From: JBLNBN01 sp050260015
GTDB lineage: Bacteria; Bacteroidota; Ignavibacteria; Kapaibacteriales; UBA2268
Direction of reading: 5' to 3'
Assembly (NCBI GenBank): GCA_050260015.1
Contig: JBLNBN010000005.1
Span: 1-32,179 of the forward strand
Length of the DNA: 32,179 bases
How positions within the stretch are numbered: the first letter of the stretch is position 1; each line of letters opens with the position of its first letter. Below, piece after piece: positions 23,211 through 31,483 of this stretch. The position numbers were made by a program, and so were the translations under genes. Below the pieces are notes generated by a model. The model ran no database searches and was not told where the DNA came from. It saw only the letters and a program-made list of their open reading frames with translations.

Positions 23211-23846
23211 ATGAGAACAATATCCATCACCGTTGCCTTGATAATACTTTCCTCCCTTTGCTATGGCGGGGAAACTTTCCGCTATTCAGTTGAAAATGCG
23301 GAGCATTTCGCAGAAAGGTACAAGCGCGACGGCGAGGAAATTGCTTTTAATGTAATTGAAAAAAATTGGAACGGGCGCAATTCAATCGTCGCCTTCTACA
23401 AGAAGACTCTGCCGTTGGCGGCGAACGCAAGCTCGCCATTGAAGAGCTCTTCAATAATTTATGGGCGGGTTTACCTGCAAACGACCGACTATAATTACCG
23501 TGAAATTGAGATCGACGCTTTCGAGCCAAGCGACGCGGAACCTCAAATTACCGATATAGGATTCCTAAACGCCGATCCGGACCGTGAAAACGAACTCATT
23601 GTCGTAGTTTCATGGGAGCAAAATACCGAGGCTTTAAAGGGAGCTCTTTACAGGGTATTCGTCTATGACGATGTAAAGGATAGCGCAACAAGGAAATTAA
23701 GTTACATTCGCAATATGAGCGATAGGTTCGGGAGCGGTTGCGATGGTAGAGCCCGGGACGGTTCGCGAAGCAAAGCAAAATTCAAAACTATAAATGATAT
23801 TAGGTTGGAGCTGAAGAGACTAAAGTTCAGGCAGTTTTACGATTAA
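23211..23846 (+). CDS. Secreted hypothetical protein
   Basis: A 211-residue protein with the signal peptide MRTISITVALIILSSLCYGG. The mature part includes NVIEKNWNGRNSIVAFYKK, a GRVYLQTTDYNYREIEIDAF segment and NELIVVVSWEQNTEALKGALYRVFVYD, suggesting a beta-rich periplasmic or surface domain; the C-terminus is very basic. No family recognised. It is followed after 21 bases by the pseudoprotease-like gene, with a good ribosome site between them, so the two probably form an operon. Confidence 0.65.
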   Translation: MRTISITVALIILSSLCYGGETFRYSVENAEHFAERYKRDGEEIAFNVIEKNWNGRNSIVAFYKKTLPLAANASSPLKSSSIIYGRVYLQTTDYNYREIEIDAFEPSDAEPQITDIGFLNADPDRENELIVVVSWEQNTEALKGALYRVFVYDDVKDSATRKLSYIRNMSDRFGSGCDGRARDGSRSKAKFKTINDIRLELKRLKFRQFYD

Positions 23847-23867
23847 TATTCTGTTAAGGAGATTGAA

Positions 23868-24755
23868 ATGAAGAGATTTGCTTTTATTTTATCATGTTTG
23901 CTTGTCTTACCCTGTCTAAGCGCCTCTGCGGGCGTCAAAAGCGACTCCCTAAAGGAAGAGGCGAATAAGGTAGCCCGTAGCTCCCAGTTCGACTTTATCG
24001 GGCGTTATACGAAAGACGGGGAACGTTTCAGCTGTTGCGTGCTAATCGATAAGAAATACGCATTAACTACTGCCGGCGCATTCCTTCACTTGCTCAATAA
24101 AGCTTCCACAGATAATTCTTCGAATATTACCAATAATTTAAGCCGGTTCAAAGTTATCTTTGGCGACGATACAGTTAAGATCGTCAAATACCAGGTACAT
24201 CCATCCTATTCCGAGACAACTTCCATGGGCTCCGGGCGTTCCGGCAATATTGGCCAATATAACGCGGTTATTTTAGAGCTGGACAAGCCGATTCGTAATA
24301 TAGTCCCAGCCAGCCTATGCAATAGCGGCGACGAAATGGAGCGGAAAGCTATTAATGTCAGAATCGATAGGAATATTAAGAAAACGGATAATGGGATTAT
24401 CGATTCAATAATCAGGAACGGCGAGTTTGTCAGCATCGCCGGCATGACGGGCGGCATAGAAAAAGGAAAAGAAACTTTGCTAATTTCGTTTTCCGAATCC
24501 CCAGATATTAGCAAAATGAAGCCTATGCCGCAGGAGGAAGTGGAGCTGAATCGACGTTACAATTTACATATTCCCTGCGGGTTATACACCGAGAACAACG
24601 GAGAATGGGAACTAACGGGTATGCTCACCCTCACTAATCATTCCTTTAATACCGGCAGTCCGAATAATATAGAGAACCCGCCCAAAGACGAAGCGAGATT
24701 TGTTAGAATATCCTCCATATACGAGTGGTTAAAGAAGGAAATTAATATTAAATAA
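23868..24755 (+). CDS. Secreted trypsin-fold (S1-like) protein lacking the catalytic triad
   Basis: A 295-residue exported protein with the signal peptide MKRFAFILSCLLVLPCLSASA. The mature sequence follows the trypsin pattern: CCVLIDKKYALTTAGAF (56-72) is equivalent to the stretch that normally ends LTAAHC, with Gly70 in place of His. VKYQVHPSYS and YNAVILELDKPI (131-142) mirror VHPxY and DIALLxL, with Asn132 where Asp is expected. The late HIPCGLYTENNGEWELTGML region takes the place of GDSGGPL with no Ser. If the alignment is right it is a pseudoprotease, more likely a binding protein than an enzyme. AAGGAG precedes the ATG at 23868. Fold assignment is by eye. Confidence 0.65.
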   Translation: MKRFAFILSCLLVLPCLSASAGVKSDSLKEEANKVARSSQFDFIGRYTKDGERFSCCVLIDKKYALTTAGAFLHLLNKASTDNSSNITNNLSRFKVIFGDDTVKIVKYQVHPSYSETTSMGSGRSGNIGQYNAVILELDKPIRNIVPASLCNSGDEMERKAINVRIDRNIKKTDNGIIDSIIRNGEFVSIAGMTGGIEKGKETLLISFSESPDISKMKPMPQEEVELNRRYNLHIPCGLYTENNGEWELTGMLTLTNHSFNTGSPNNIENPPKDEARFVRISSIYEWLKKEINIK

Positions 24756-24770
24756 AGATAGGCGCTTTAT

Positions 24771-24875
24771 ATGTTTAATTTGAAATTTACCGTTCCCGCA
24801 ATAATAGCGGTTTATTTTTTGGACTCTTATACCGCTTATTGCCATGAATTAATTAAAAAAGGGCTCCAGCTATGA
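24771..24875 (+). CDS. Possible 34-residue membrane peptide coupled to a methyltransferase gene
   Basis: ATG at 24771 opens a 34-codon frame, with one hydrophobic segment (FTVPAIIAVYFL) and a basic end (HELIKKGLQL). Its TGA overlaps the ATG of the methyltransferase gene by ATGA, the usual sign of coupled translation. The ribosome site is weak and no family is known, so it may only be a leader. Confidence 0.4.
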   Translation: MFNLKFTVPAIIAVYFLDSYTAYCHELIKKGLQL

Positions 24876-25705
24876 AAAACATAATAACTCCAACCCCAAA
24901 TTATAGCGCTTCAGCTCGCTTTTTCGACGAGCTGCCGCTGTGGTCGGCGCCTTTCGGATTAAAACTATTGGAATTTATCGAGTATAGGCGCGGCATAGCG
25001 GCTTTGGATATAGGCAGCGGCGCTGGATTCCCACTAATCGAGATCGCGATGCGGCTGGGCGACGAATCTATAGTTCATAGCGTCGATCCATGGAGAGAAG
25101 CATTAGACGTAGCAAGGGGAAAGATAGAAGCCTACGGGCTAAGCAACGTGCAATTATTCGAAGGCGAAGCCGAATCGTTGCCTTTTGAAAATTCAAGGTT
25201 CGATTTGATCACAAGCAACAATGGCTTGAACAACGCTCATGACTTTGAAAAAGCGATCGCGGAATGCGCCCGTACGATAAAACCCGGCGGGCAGTTCGTT
25301 CATACGATGAATCTCGACAAAACTATGTTCGAATTCTACGACGCCTTTGAAAGCGTTTTGCGCGGAGAAGGTATGACAGCGGAAATAGCCCTTACGCGCG
25401 AGCACATCCGGGCTAAACGCAAACCCGTGGAAGCGGTTATTCATACCATGCGCGACAATGGATTCGTCGTTCGGGACATCGAATACGACGAGTTCCACTA
25501 CCGTTTTGCCGACGGCTCCGCTTTTCTGAACCACCAATTCATTCGAATGGCCTTTTTGGGGGCTTGGGTTGATTTATTACCCACAGACAAAGTAGAGCCT
25601 ATATTTAATGAGGTGGAACGACGATTAAACGAAACCGCGCGCAGGAACGGCGGATTAAAAATAAGCGTGCCCTTCGCCCTTGTGAACGCCACGTTTAGGT
25701 CTTAG
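24872..25705 (+). CDS. Class I SAM-dependent methyltransferase
   Basis: A 277-residue cytoplasmic methyltransferase. Motif I is ALDIGSGAGFPLIEIA at about residues 44-59. VHSVDPWREALDVARGKIEA supplies the acidic ribose contact, GEAESLPFENSRFDLITSNNG is motif II-like, and TIKPGGQFVH is motif III. This is the UbiE/Methyltransf_11 type. The unusual C-terminal half (FADGSAFLNHQFIRMAFLGA) may bind the substrate, which is unknown. The start overlaps the stop of a small upstream frame, and its 3' end overlaps the convergent hemerythrin gene by 11 bases. Confidence 0.88.
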   Translation: MKNIITPTPNYSASARFFDELPLWSAPFGLKLLEFIEYRRGIAALDIGSGAGFPLIEIAMRLGDESIVHSVDPWREALDVARGKIEAYGLSNVQLFEGEAESLPFENSRFDLITSNNGLNNAHDFEKAIAECARTIKPGGQFVHTMNLDKTMFEFYDAFESVLRGEGMTAEIALTREHIRAKRKPVEAVIHTMRDNGFVVRDIEYDEFHYRFADGSAFLNHQFIRMAFLGAWVDLLPTDKVEPIFNEVERRLNETARRNGGLKISVPFALVNATFRS

Positions 25706-26411
25706 GCGTAAACTGATCCAATTCATAAATGCCGTATAGTTTTTCGATTCCCGCTACCTGGTCAATCATCTGGTAATAACCGTCCTTTCCAAAGCGCTTT
25801 TCTTCGCGCTTTTCAAACTCTTCGCCTAAATCGTAATATTCATCTTTTGAAATTAATTTCTTGAAGGCCGGGTAAAGAATTGTGTCCTCGCGGGCTGCGT
25901 GGGGTTCGTACATCCTTATAAACGCCTGCATTCGATCGAGAAGAGCTTGCTTATCCTTCGCGCTTTTCACGTTGTTCTTCGTTAGGGAGAGTATCTTGTC
26001 CACAACTTCCCGGCCCTTGTCGTGTTGCTTGTGGAGCGTATCGACTAGTTGCGTTTCGATATGATTTTTCTCGAAGCGCTTAAAGAGGTAATCTTCCTCA
26101 AGCTTTTCGTGGTAATCCTGGATGAACTTTCGGATGATCATCGTGGCGTCATAAAGGGGAAGGTTTGGCAGCTCGGCGTTATTATTAATACGCACGATCG
26201 CATCTTTGTAAATTAGCAGTAGGCGACTTAACAATCCATGCTCGCGCATAAGATCTTCATTGGGCGTGACGGGCGCTTCTTCAGTTTCTTTACTTTTCTC
26301 GCCATGTTTCATCTGAAATGCGAAACTGCCCGTTTTCGCCAGCGCAACGCCAGTAAATATCAGGCCGCCGTTAATAAGAATGCGCCTTTTACCTTCGCTA
26401 AAATCTTCCAT
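25695..26411 (-). CDS. Hemerythrin HHE-domain protein with Tat-like N-terminus
   Basis: A 238-residue protein. The N-terminus EGKRRILINGGLIFTGVALA looks like a twin-arginine signal or anchor, implying export of a folded, metal-loaded protein. The helical bundle carries hemerythrin-type ligands in order: EDLMREHGLLSR, DYHEKLEEDYLF, TLHKQHDKGREVV and YEPHAAREDTILYPAFKK. Such domains hold a di-iron centre that binds oxygen or senses oxygen or nitrosative stress. ATG at 26411 is preceded by AGAGGC; a TTG two codons earlier is an alternative. The last 11 bases overlap the tail of the convergent methyltransferase gene. Confidence 0.88.
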   Translation of the reverse strand: MEDFSEGKRRILINGGLIFTGVALAKTGSFAFQMKHGEKSKETEEAPVTPNEDLMREHGLLSRLLLIYKDAIVRINNNAELPNLPLYDATMIIRKFIQDYHEKLEEDYLFKRFEKNHIETQLVDTLHKQHDKGREVVDKILSLTKNNVKSAKDKQALLDRMQAFIRMYEPHAAREDTILYPAFKKLISKDEYYDLGEEFEKREEKRFGKDGYYQMIDQVAGIEKLYGIYELDQFTPKT

Positions 26412-27007
26412 ATTCAAGCCTCTTTTATTGAAAGTATGAACATAGAATTAACGGATAATAAGAATAGGTATTTTGAGCCCGAGAAGCTGGTATGCGTCGG
26501 GCCCGGAATAACTTTATATATGTATAATATACATTGAATTATATCAAAATAATGGTGATAGATCGAAGCCCAGGTTTAATGGAAATGACGCGCATGCGGT
26601 GGGAAATAGATGGCTCGGTTCCTTCTCCCATGGGGACTATCTTTGTATGCCAAATCTTGGAGATGACGCGCTAAACTCTTGATAATAGATTGCTCGATTC
26701 CTTCTCCCCCGAAAAAGGTTAGGATGAGGGTCATGATAAAATATCCAAATTCTATCTGTTTCATACAACCGCACCTCGCTCCTCTCCTAAGTTAGGCGGG
26801 GATGTTAATACGTTAAATGTAAAAGACTTACGGCTATACCGATAATGTTGCTATACAAAGACAGCCCCGTTGGGGCGAGGAATATATCTTCTATCACCAA
26901 GCGCTTGCGCATTATTTTCCCTTCCCATCCTGTACCCAGGAGGGGACAGAGGGGTGGTCCGGCGCGGGCGCTTCGCGGAAGGCTCAGCGGCCGCGCGCCA
27001 TTAACCC
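26412..27007. repeat. Gene-free gap with degenerate interspersed repeat (related to 4290-4560)
   Basis: About 600 bases without a credible gene. From about 26630 it matches the region near 4300-4555 in order: TTTGTATGCCAA with TCTTGGAGATGACGC, GATTGCTCGATTCCTTC, GGTTAGGATGAGGG, then CCCCGTTGGGGCGAG (about 26866-26880) and CCAAGCGCTTGCGCATTATT (about 26898). The part next to the propeller gene has CGCTTCGCGG and TTAACCATTAACCATTA runs. Confidence 0.55.
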
Positions 27008-29359
27008 TTAACCATTAACCATTACTTTTATCATCTGCTGCGCGTCGCCGTGCTTGATGACGATGAAGTACGCCCCGGGCTCGTAGCGCGAGCAGTTCCA
27101 GACCAGGTAGCCGCTGTAGGGCATGGTTTTCTCGATCGTTATGTCTTCCCGGCCCGCCACCTTGCCGTGGATGCTGTAAACGGAGATGTCGTCTTTCTCG
27201 ATGTCGAGGCTCGTGTCCCAGTAGATCAATGACCGCACTTCGTTCTTCGCCGGGTTGGGGTAGGGCGGGAAGCAGTAGAGGTAGTTCGCGCGCTCGACTT
27301 GCGCCTCGTCGCTTGCGGAAAGGGGTACGATGGGTTCCAAAATGCATAGGTTCGGAGCGTTGTAGTCGTCTTCGTAAGTCGCGATAAATCTCTTGCCGTA
27401 CTGGGTGATGGGTCCCACGACGCGACCGCCGGTCGGGAACGTGCGGAATCGCATGCCGGATTTATCCAAAAGATCGGGGTACGCATAGAGCTTATCGCCG
27501 CGCGTAACGTAAACAAAATTCTCGTCGGAGAGGAATCGGATTTCCGACGGCTTGTAGTTGGGGTCGTCCGCTTTGGACCACTCCTCGAATTTCAGCTTGT
27601 AGCGCGCGTCGACGTCGATTATGTCTATTTCTTCCATGTTGTCGATTATATTCCTGTGCGCGAGCATAATGTACGTCTTGCCCTTGCTGGTAACGTCCTT
27701 TACGAATATTTCTTCGTAATAAGGATCGTATTTCGCTATCGTAGTCCAACTGTCGCCGGCGTCGGTCGTGTAGCGGACTTCGCTGGCGCTGTCCTTCATA
27801 TTCGCGCAGTGCACGAAGTACGTCAGCGTGTCCACCGCATAGTAATAATCCACCGCCGCGTCGAGAGCGACAATATCCCGTATTTTATTGAACGAGCTGT
27901 CGAGAAGGGCGAGCTTGGTGTACTTCTTCTTCGTCTTGTCCACGCCAAGGGAGATGAGGAAGTTATCGCCGAGCTTCTGTAGTTCAGGGGCGAGGCGGGC
28001 GTTGCTTCCTCTCGAATTGAAGGCTTCGGAAAATGAAAGACTTTCAAGGTAACTTTTGGTAAACTTATCGCCTTTAGGAGTTGCAGTATACAGCGAAACG
28101 GCTTCTAAAACGCTTGAATGCCCGATAAAGTTAATCAATTCCCTGTTTCGGTCAAAATATACATAGGGAAATCTAATGGAACTGCTACTTAAAAGTTCAT
28201 CCTGCAAAGTAGGCGTAATTGTCGCTCCGTCGTCAGTTGATTTATAAAGAGCTATCCCTGCGAGACCGTCATTTCGGTATTGGTTAAGAAAAAACGAGCT
28301 GTCGCCTAATACTATGGGTTTTGTGTATGGGCCCGGAAACGAAGCCTCGGAAATAATTCTTAGGGTCGTATCCCTCATATTCAAAACCCGTACGCTGTTT
28401 CTTTCGCCAACTACTATCAAATAGTTCTCTAAAGATGCATAATCTTTAAAATATTCTAGTTCAGTCTGATAAGAATAAATCTCCGGATCATGAAGAAAAC
28501 GGGATCCACCGCCGAAGACAAATTCTTTATTATTATACAGAACGAATTCTTTGTAAGCTTCTCTTTCAATAATTTTGTTAATTTTATTTAAATCTTCAGT
28601 GATGTATGTTGAAAACGAAGAACCTGCGATGTTTTCCTTTTTATAGTCTGTTACCATCTTAAAGTATAAATAAGTAGAATCGCAAGTAATACCCCAACTT
28701 CTACGGAATTTTGTGGTATCGTTATGGTAATACTCTCTTGGAATAAAGAAAGTATCTGCTATTTTAAGATCATTGTCGTAAACAATAGCCGAGGAAGAAT
28801 CTATCTGGGCTACGAGCTTGTCCTTAAAGTAGCAAATAGTATTCTTGTAATACGGGTAAAAACCAAACGCTTTATCCCCAGGATAGCTCTCCGACTTTAA
28901 AGGCGTTTGGCCGATTAAGTCAAACTCGCCCGAGAGAGAGTAAATATTCTTCAATCCCCGTAAATAGTAGCCCTGCGATTCCTCAGTTATGTCTATTACC
29001 TCGTCGTCTACCGCTTGGGTAATCTCCCAGCTTTTGCCGCCGTCCGCCGAGACTGATACTTCGCCAAAAGAATTGAAGGCTATAATCCTGCCCGGGGTAA
29101 ACTTCATCTTGATTACTACCCCGCGGCTGAAGGGCAGCCATTGCGCCCAAGTGGAGCCTTTATCGAGGCTGACGAGCGAGGCGCCGTTGTCGCCAAGCGC
29201 CGCAAGGTTCTTGCCGTCGCTTTGGATGGTGTAGTAATTTATTAAAAGCGGCTTTACCTTTATTTCCTGGCTTATCGCCGGCTGGCAGTATCCTAAGAAA
29301 TAAACAGCGATTGAAAGCGCCCATATGATCATTCGTATGTTTATCTTTTTCATAGCCAT
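27008..29359 (-). CDS. Large secreted protein with T9SS C-terminal sorting domain
   Basis: A 783-residue exported protein. The N-terminal helix MIIWALSIAVYFLGYCQPAIS (about 10-30) is a signal peptide. The body is a divergent propeller: a few Asp-box-like turns are clear (SLDKGSTWAQW, SADGGKSWEI, TTDAGDSWTT) among long beta-rich stretches without a recognised family. The C-terminal 90 residues (FPPYPNPAKNEVRSLIYW, DDISVYSIHGKVAG, YEPGAYFIVIKHG) form a Por/T9SS sorting domain. It starts one base after the stop of the upstream propeller gene (ATG at 29359, second ATG at 29353), so the two are co-translated and probably act together at the surface. G+C content rises toward the 3' third of the gene. 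Confidence 0.87.
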   Translation of the reverse strand: MAMKKINIRMIIWALSIAVYFLGYCQPAISQEIKVKPLLINYYTIQSDGKNLAALGDNGASLVSLDKGSTWAQWLPFSRGVVIKMKFTPGRIIAFNSFGEVSVSADGGKSWEITQAVDDEVIDITEESQGYYLRGLKNIYSLSGEFDLIGQTPLKSESYPGDKAFGFYPYYKNTICYFKDKLVAQIDSSSAIVYDNDLKIADTFFIPREYYHNDTTKFRRSWGITCDSTYLYFKMVTDYKKENIAGSSFSTYITEDLNKINKIIEREAYKEFVLYNNKEFVFGGGSRFLHDPEIYSYQTELEYFKDYASLENYLIVVGERNSVRVLNMRDTTLRIISEASFPGPYTKPIVLGDSSFFLNQYRNDGLAGIALYKSTDDGATITPTLQDELLSSSSIRFPYVYFDRNRELINFIGHSSVLEAVSLYTATPKGDKFTKSYLESLSFSEAFNSRGSNARLAPELQKLGDNFLISLGVDKTKKKYTKLALLDSSFNKIRDIVALDAAVDYYYAVDTLTYFVHCANMKDSASEVRYTTDAGDSWTTIAKYDPYYEEIFVKDVTSKGKTYIMLAHRNIIDNMEEIDIIDVDARYKLKFEEWSKADDPNYKPSEIRFLSDENFVYVTRGDKLYAYPDLLDKSGMRFRTFPTGGRVVGPITQYGKRFIATYEDDYNAPNLCILEPIVPLSASDEAQVERANYLYCFPPYPNPAKNEVRSLIYWDTSLDIEKDDISVYSIHGKVAGREDITIEKTMPYSGYLVWNCSRYEPGAYFIVIKHGDAQQMIKVMVNG

Positions 29360-29360
29360 A

Positions 29361-31418
29361 TTACCTTATTACAATAAATTTCGAAAACGACGATATTTGT
29401 CGGTTAGATAATCTCGCGATATAAAGCCCGGGGGAGAGCGACCGGATGTCTATAGAGCTGGGATTCTCCGCCGTAAGTATCTTTTCGCCGTTGGTTGCAA
29501 ATATCTCCAACCTGTCGCCGGGCGCAGGGCCTACGATCGTAATAAAGTCCGCAGCGGGATTCGGGTAGACCCGTAATTCGGGACCAAACAACGCGGCACT
29601 CTCGTCGATTACGCTCGTGAAAACGCCGAAATCGTCGAGCTTCGCTTTGTATATGCCAGCATAGGTAGAGGCATAGACGTATTCGTCGTCGGCGACTATC
29701 CGGGTGATCGTGTTCTTATTAAATACGTTTCCCACAGGCCGCCATGAGTTTCCAATATCTTTTGAGAGATATAAGTTATCGTTGCTGGCGCCCGCAAAAA
29801 TGCATTTGCCGACGATGCAAACGGCTCCAATCTTCAAAAATGGTTGGTTTACAGTCTTCCAATTCTCGCCGTAATCGCTCGAGATGTACATCCATCCTTC
29901 ATAATTGTACGCGACGACGATGCTGTCCCTGGCGACCACCCCATTTAAATTAGGGCTATCAAAATTGTAGTTTACATTTGTCCAGGACTTACCATTATCG
30001 GAAGATTGCAAAAGTGAGTTCCGTGAGCTTGCGAATAAGTAGCGATTATTTCCAGAAATTTTCGTAATGCTTGTTTTATTCAGGTTTTTATCGATTTCGG
30101 TAAATGTCTTCCCGCTGTCGGCGCTTGTATAAATTCCTTTTACCGTTCCGGCTAACAGCGCGTCGTTAGCGGCATACAAGCAAGTTGGGGTTACATTGCT
30201 CAGAATATTATAATAACTCTCCCAATTGGCTCCGCCGTCATGGGAAACAGCAACCCTGATCGCCGTCATATAAATGCCGTATATAGTTTCGCCTTGCGGG
30301 AGAATGGTTGAAAATCCCGGAATTTCGGGATCCGTAACTTTATTTTCCCAGCTGAGCCCCTTGTCGGAGGAGGAATAAACGCCGTTTCCACCGGGGCACG
30401 CATACAAATTATTGTCGTATGCCGCCATTTCGTAAATTACGCTCTCGTTCAATCCTGCGTTCTCCTCCTCCCAGCTTTCGCCGAAGTCGGTTGAAACGTA
30501 CACCCCACTTTGGGACGCTGCGTATATTATATTATCTTTAACCGAAAGATCAGTTGCGCGTATATTGCCCGGCGAATATCGTATAGGGGTAAATGTGTTA
30601 TTTGCATTTTTATTGAATATTATTATTTTTCGGGATCCATAAGAAAAAGCCGCGTAAAGGTCATTTACCTTAAAAATCTTATCTATTCCATAGCCCGGCG
30701 AGCTGGTTACCCAATTCTTTCCCCCGTCCCGGCTGAGGAAAATACCTTTATCGCCGGTTGCAATTAGATCGCCCTCGATGAAGCCAATTGAATAAAATGT
30801 AAAATTTGCAGAGCTTTGCGACGTGAAAAGCGTGTCCCAGGTATTCCCATTATTGTATGAGATAATCATACCGGTAGGTTGGTTATAAAAACCCACGACG
30901 ACAGTATCCCCGTTTGGCGTTGCAGCAAGGCAACTAACTCCAAATATTCGTTCTCCGTTGCGTTTAGGTTTGCTCCAGTTCGTTCCGTTTTCGTTGGATA
31001 TATAGAGATAACCGATCCCGTCGCTTGCGGCTAAAACTGTTTTTCCTGCGATACATAGCGCGCTGACGCTTGGATTTGGAATGTTCTCATACGCTTTCTC
31101 CCACGTAGCTCCTTCGTCGGTAGTTAAGTAAATCCCATTTTCCGTGGCTGCGTATAGGTCGTTTTCTTTTGTATAAAAGCCGTTAATCCTAGGAAGCTTA
31201 TTAACTCTATTCCAATAGATATTTTCTCTATTGCTGGAATAAAGATATGTCTCCTGGGCTAATAATTGTTTATTTGAAGATATTAATTTATTATTTAGAG
31301 CGGTAATATATTCCAAAGGAGAGCCGTAAGGTCCGTTAGCTAACGTCCATTGGGAAAAAGAAGTTTCGCCAAAAAACAGCGAGGACAGCAGTACCGAAAT
31401 AGTAAGAATATATTTCAT
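29361..31418 (-). CDS. Secreted Asp-box beta-propeller protein with T9SS sorting domain
   Basis: A 685-residue exported protein with signal peptide MKYILTISVLLSSLFFGETSFS. It has eleven Asp-box repeats: TTDEGATW, SNENGTNW, SYNNGNTW, SRDGGKNW, STDFGESW, SSDKGLSW, SHDGGANW, SADSGKTF, SSDNGKSW, SSDYGENW, SKDIGNSW. The end VYPNPAADFITIVGP with RSLSPGLYIARLS is a type IX sorting domain. It is a clear paralogue of the 15707-17698 protein: both reach the sorting domain through an equivalent GI/VYKAKLDDF- or FRAKISDF-type strand. It is the first gene of a tandem pair with 27008-29359. A terminator separates it from the Cys-rich gene upstream. Confidence 0.92.
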   Translation of the reverse strand: MKYILTISVLLSSLFFGETSFSQWTLANGPYGSPLEYITALNNKLISSNKQLLAQETYLYSSNRENIYWNRVNKLPRINGFYTKENDLYAATENGIYLTTDEGATWEKAYENIPNPSVSALCIAGKTVLAASDGIGYLYISNENGTNWSKPKRNGERIFGVSCLAATPNGDTVVVGFYNQPTGMIISYNNGNTWDTLFTSQSSANFTFYSIGFIEGDLIATGDKGIFLSRDGGKNWVTSSPGYGIDKIFKVNDLYAAFSYGSRKIIIFNKNANNTFTPIRYSPGNIRATDLSVKDNIIYAASQSGVYVSTDFGESWEEENAGLNESVIYEMAAYDNNLYACPGGNGVYSSSDKGLSWENKVTDPEIPGFSTILPQGETIYGIYMTAIRVAVSHDGGANWESYYNILSNVTPTCLYAANDALLAGTVKGIYTSADSGKTFTEIDKNLNKTSITKISGNNRYLFASSRNSLLQSSDNGKSWTNVNYNFDSPNLNGVVARDSIVVAYNYEGWMYISSDYGENWKTVNQPFLKIGAVCIVGKCIFAGASNDNLYLSKDIGNSWRPVGNVFNKNTITRIVADDEYVYASTYAGIYKAKLDDFGVFTSVIDESAALFGPELRVYPNPAADFITIVGPAPGDRLEIFATNGEKILTAENPSSIDIRSLSPGLYIARLSNRQISSFSKFIVIR

Positions 31419-31448
31419 ATAAATCTTTCCAGAATTTTTAAAAGAAAT

Positions 31449-31476
31449 GGGGTATACCCTAAGTGAGATATACCCC
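31449..31476 (-). terminator. Terminator after the Cys-rich secreted gene
   Basis: GGGGTATA (31449-31456) pairs exactly with TATACCCC (31469-31476) around a 12-base loop, 8 bases after the stop at 31484. T-rich sequence lies mainly on the 5' side in the minus-strand reading, so it may be weak or work in both directions. Confidence 0.5.
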
Positions 31477-31483
31477 TAAAAAA

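Noticed and set aside
22498..24755. A defence or secretion system formed by the run of exported genes
   Set aside because: The genes share signal peptides, but no enzyme, pore or regulator links them. Only the 23211-23868 pair has operon-like spacing.
26438..26539. 33-codon frame on the plus strand beginning MNIELTDNKN
   Set aside because: No ribosome site, no conserved features, and the composition matches the surrounding non-coding DNA.
26576..26764. 62-residue reading frame on the minus strand
   Set aside because: Lies within the repeat related to 4290-4560; the open frame is incidental.
27015..27982. Overlapping frames in the high-G+C 3' third of the 27008 gene
   Set aside because: Alternative frames of a gene whose own frame carries the T9SS sorting domain. 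They have biased, low-complexity composition.
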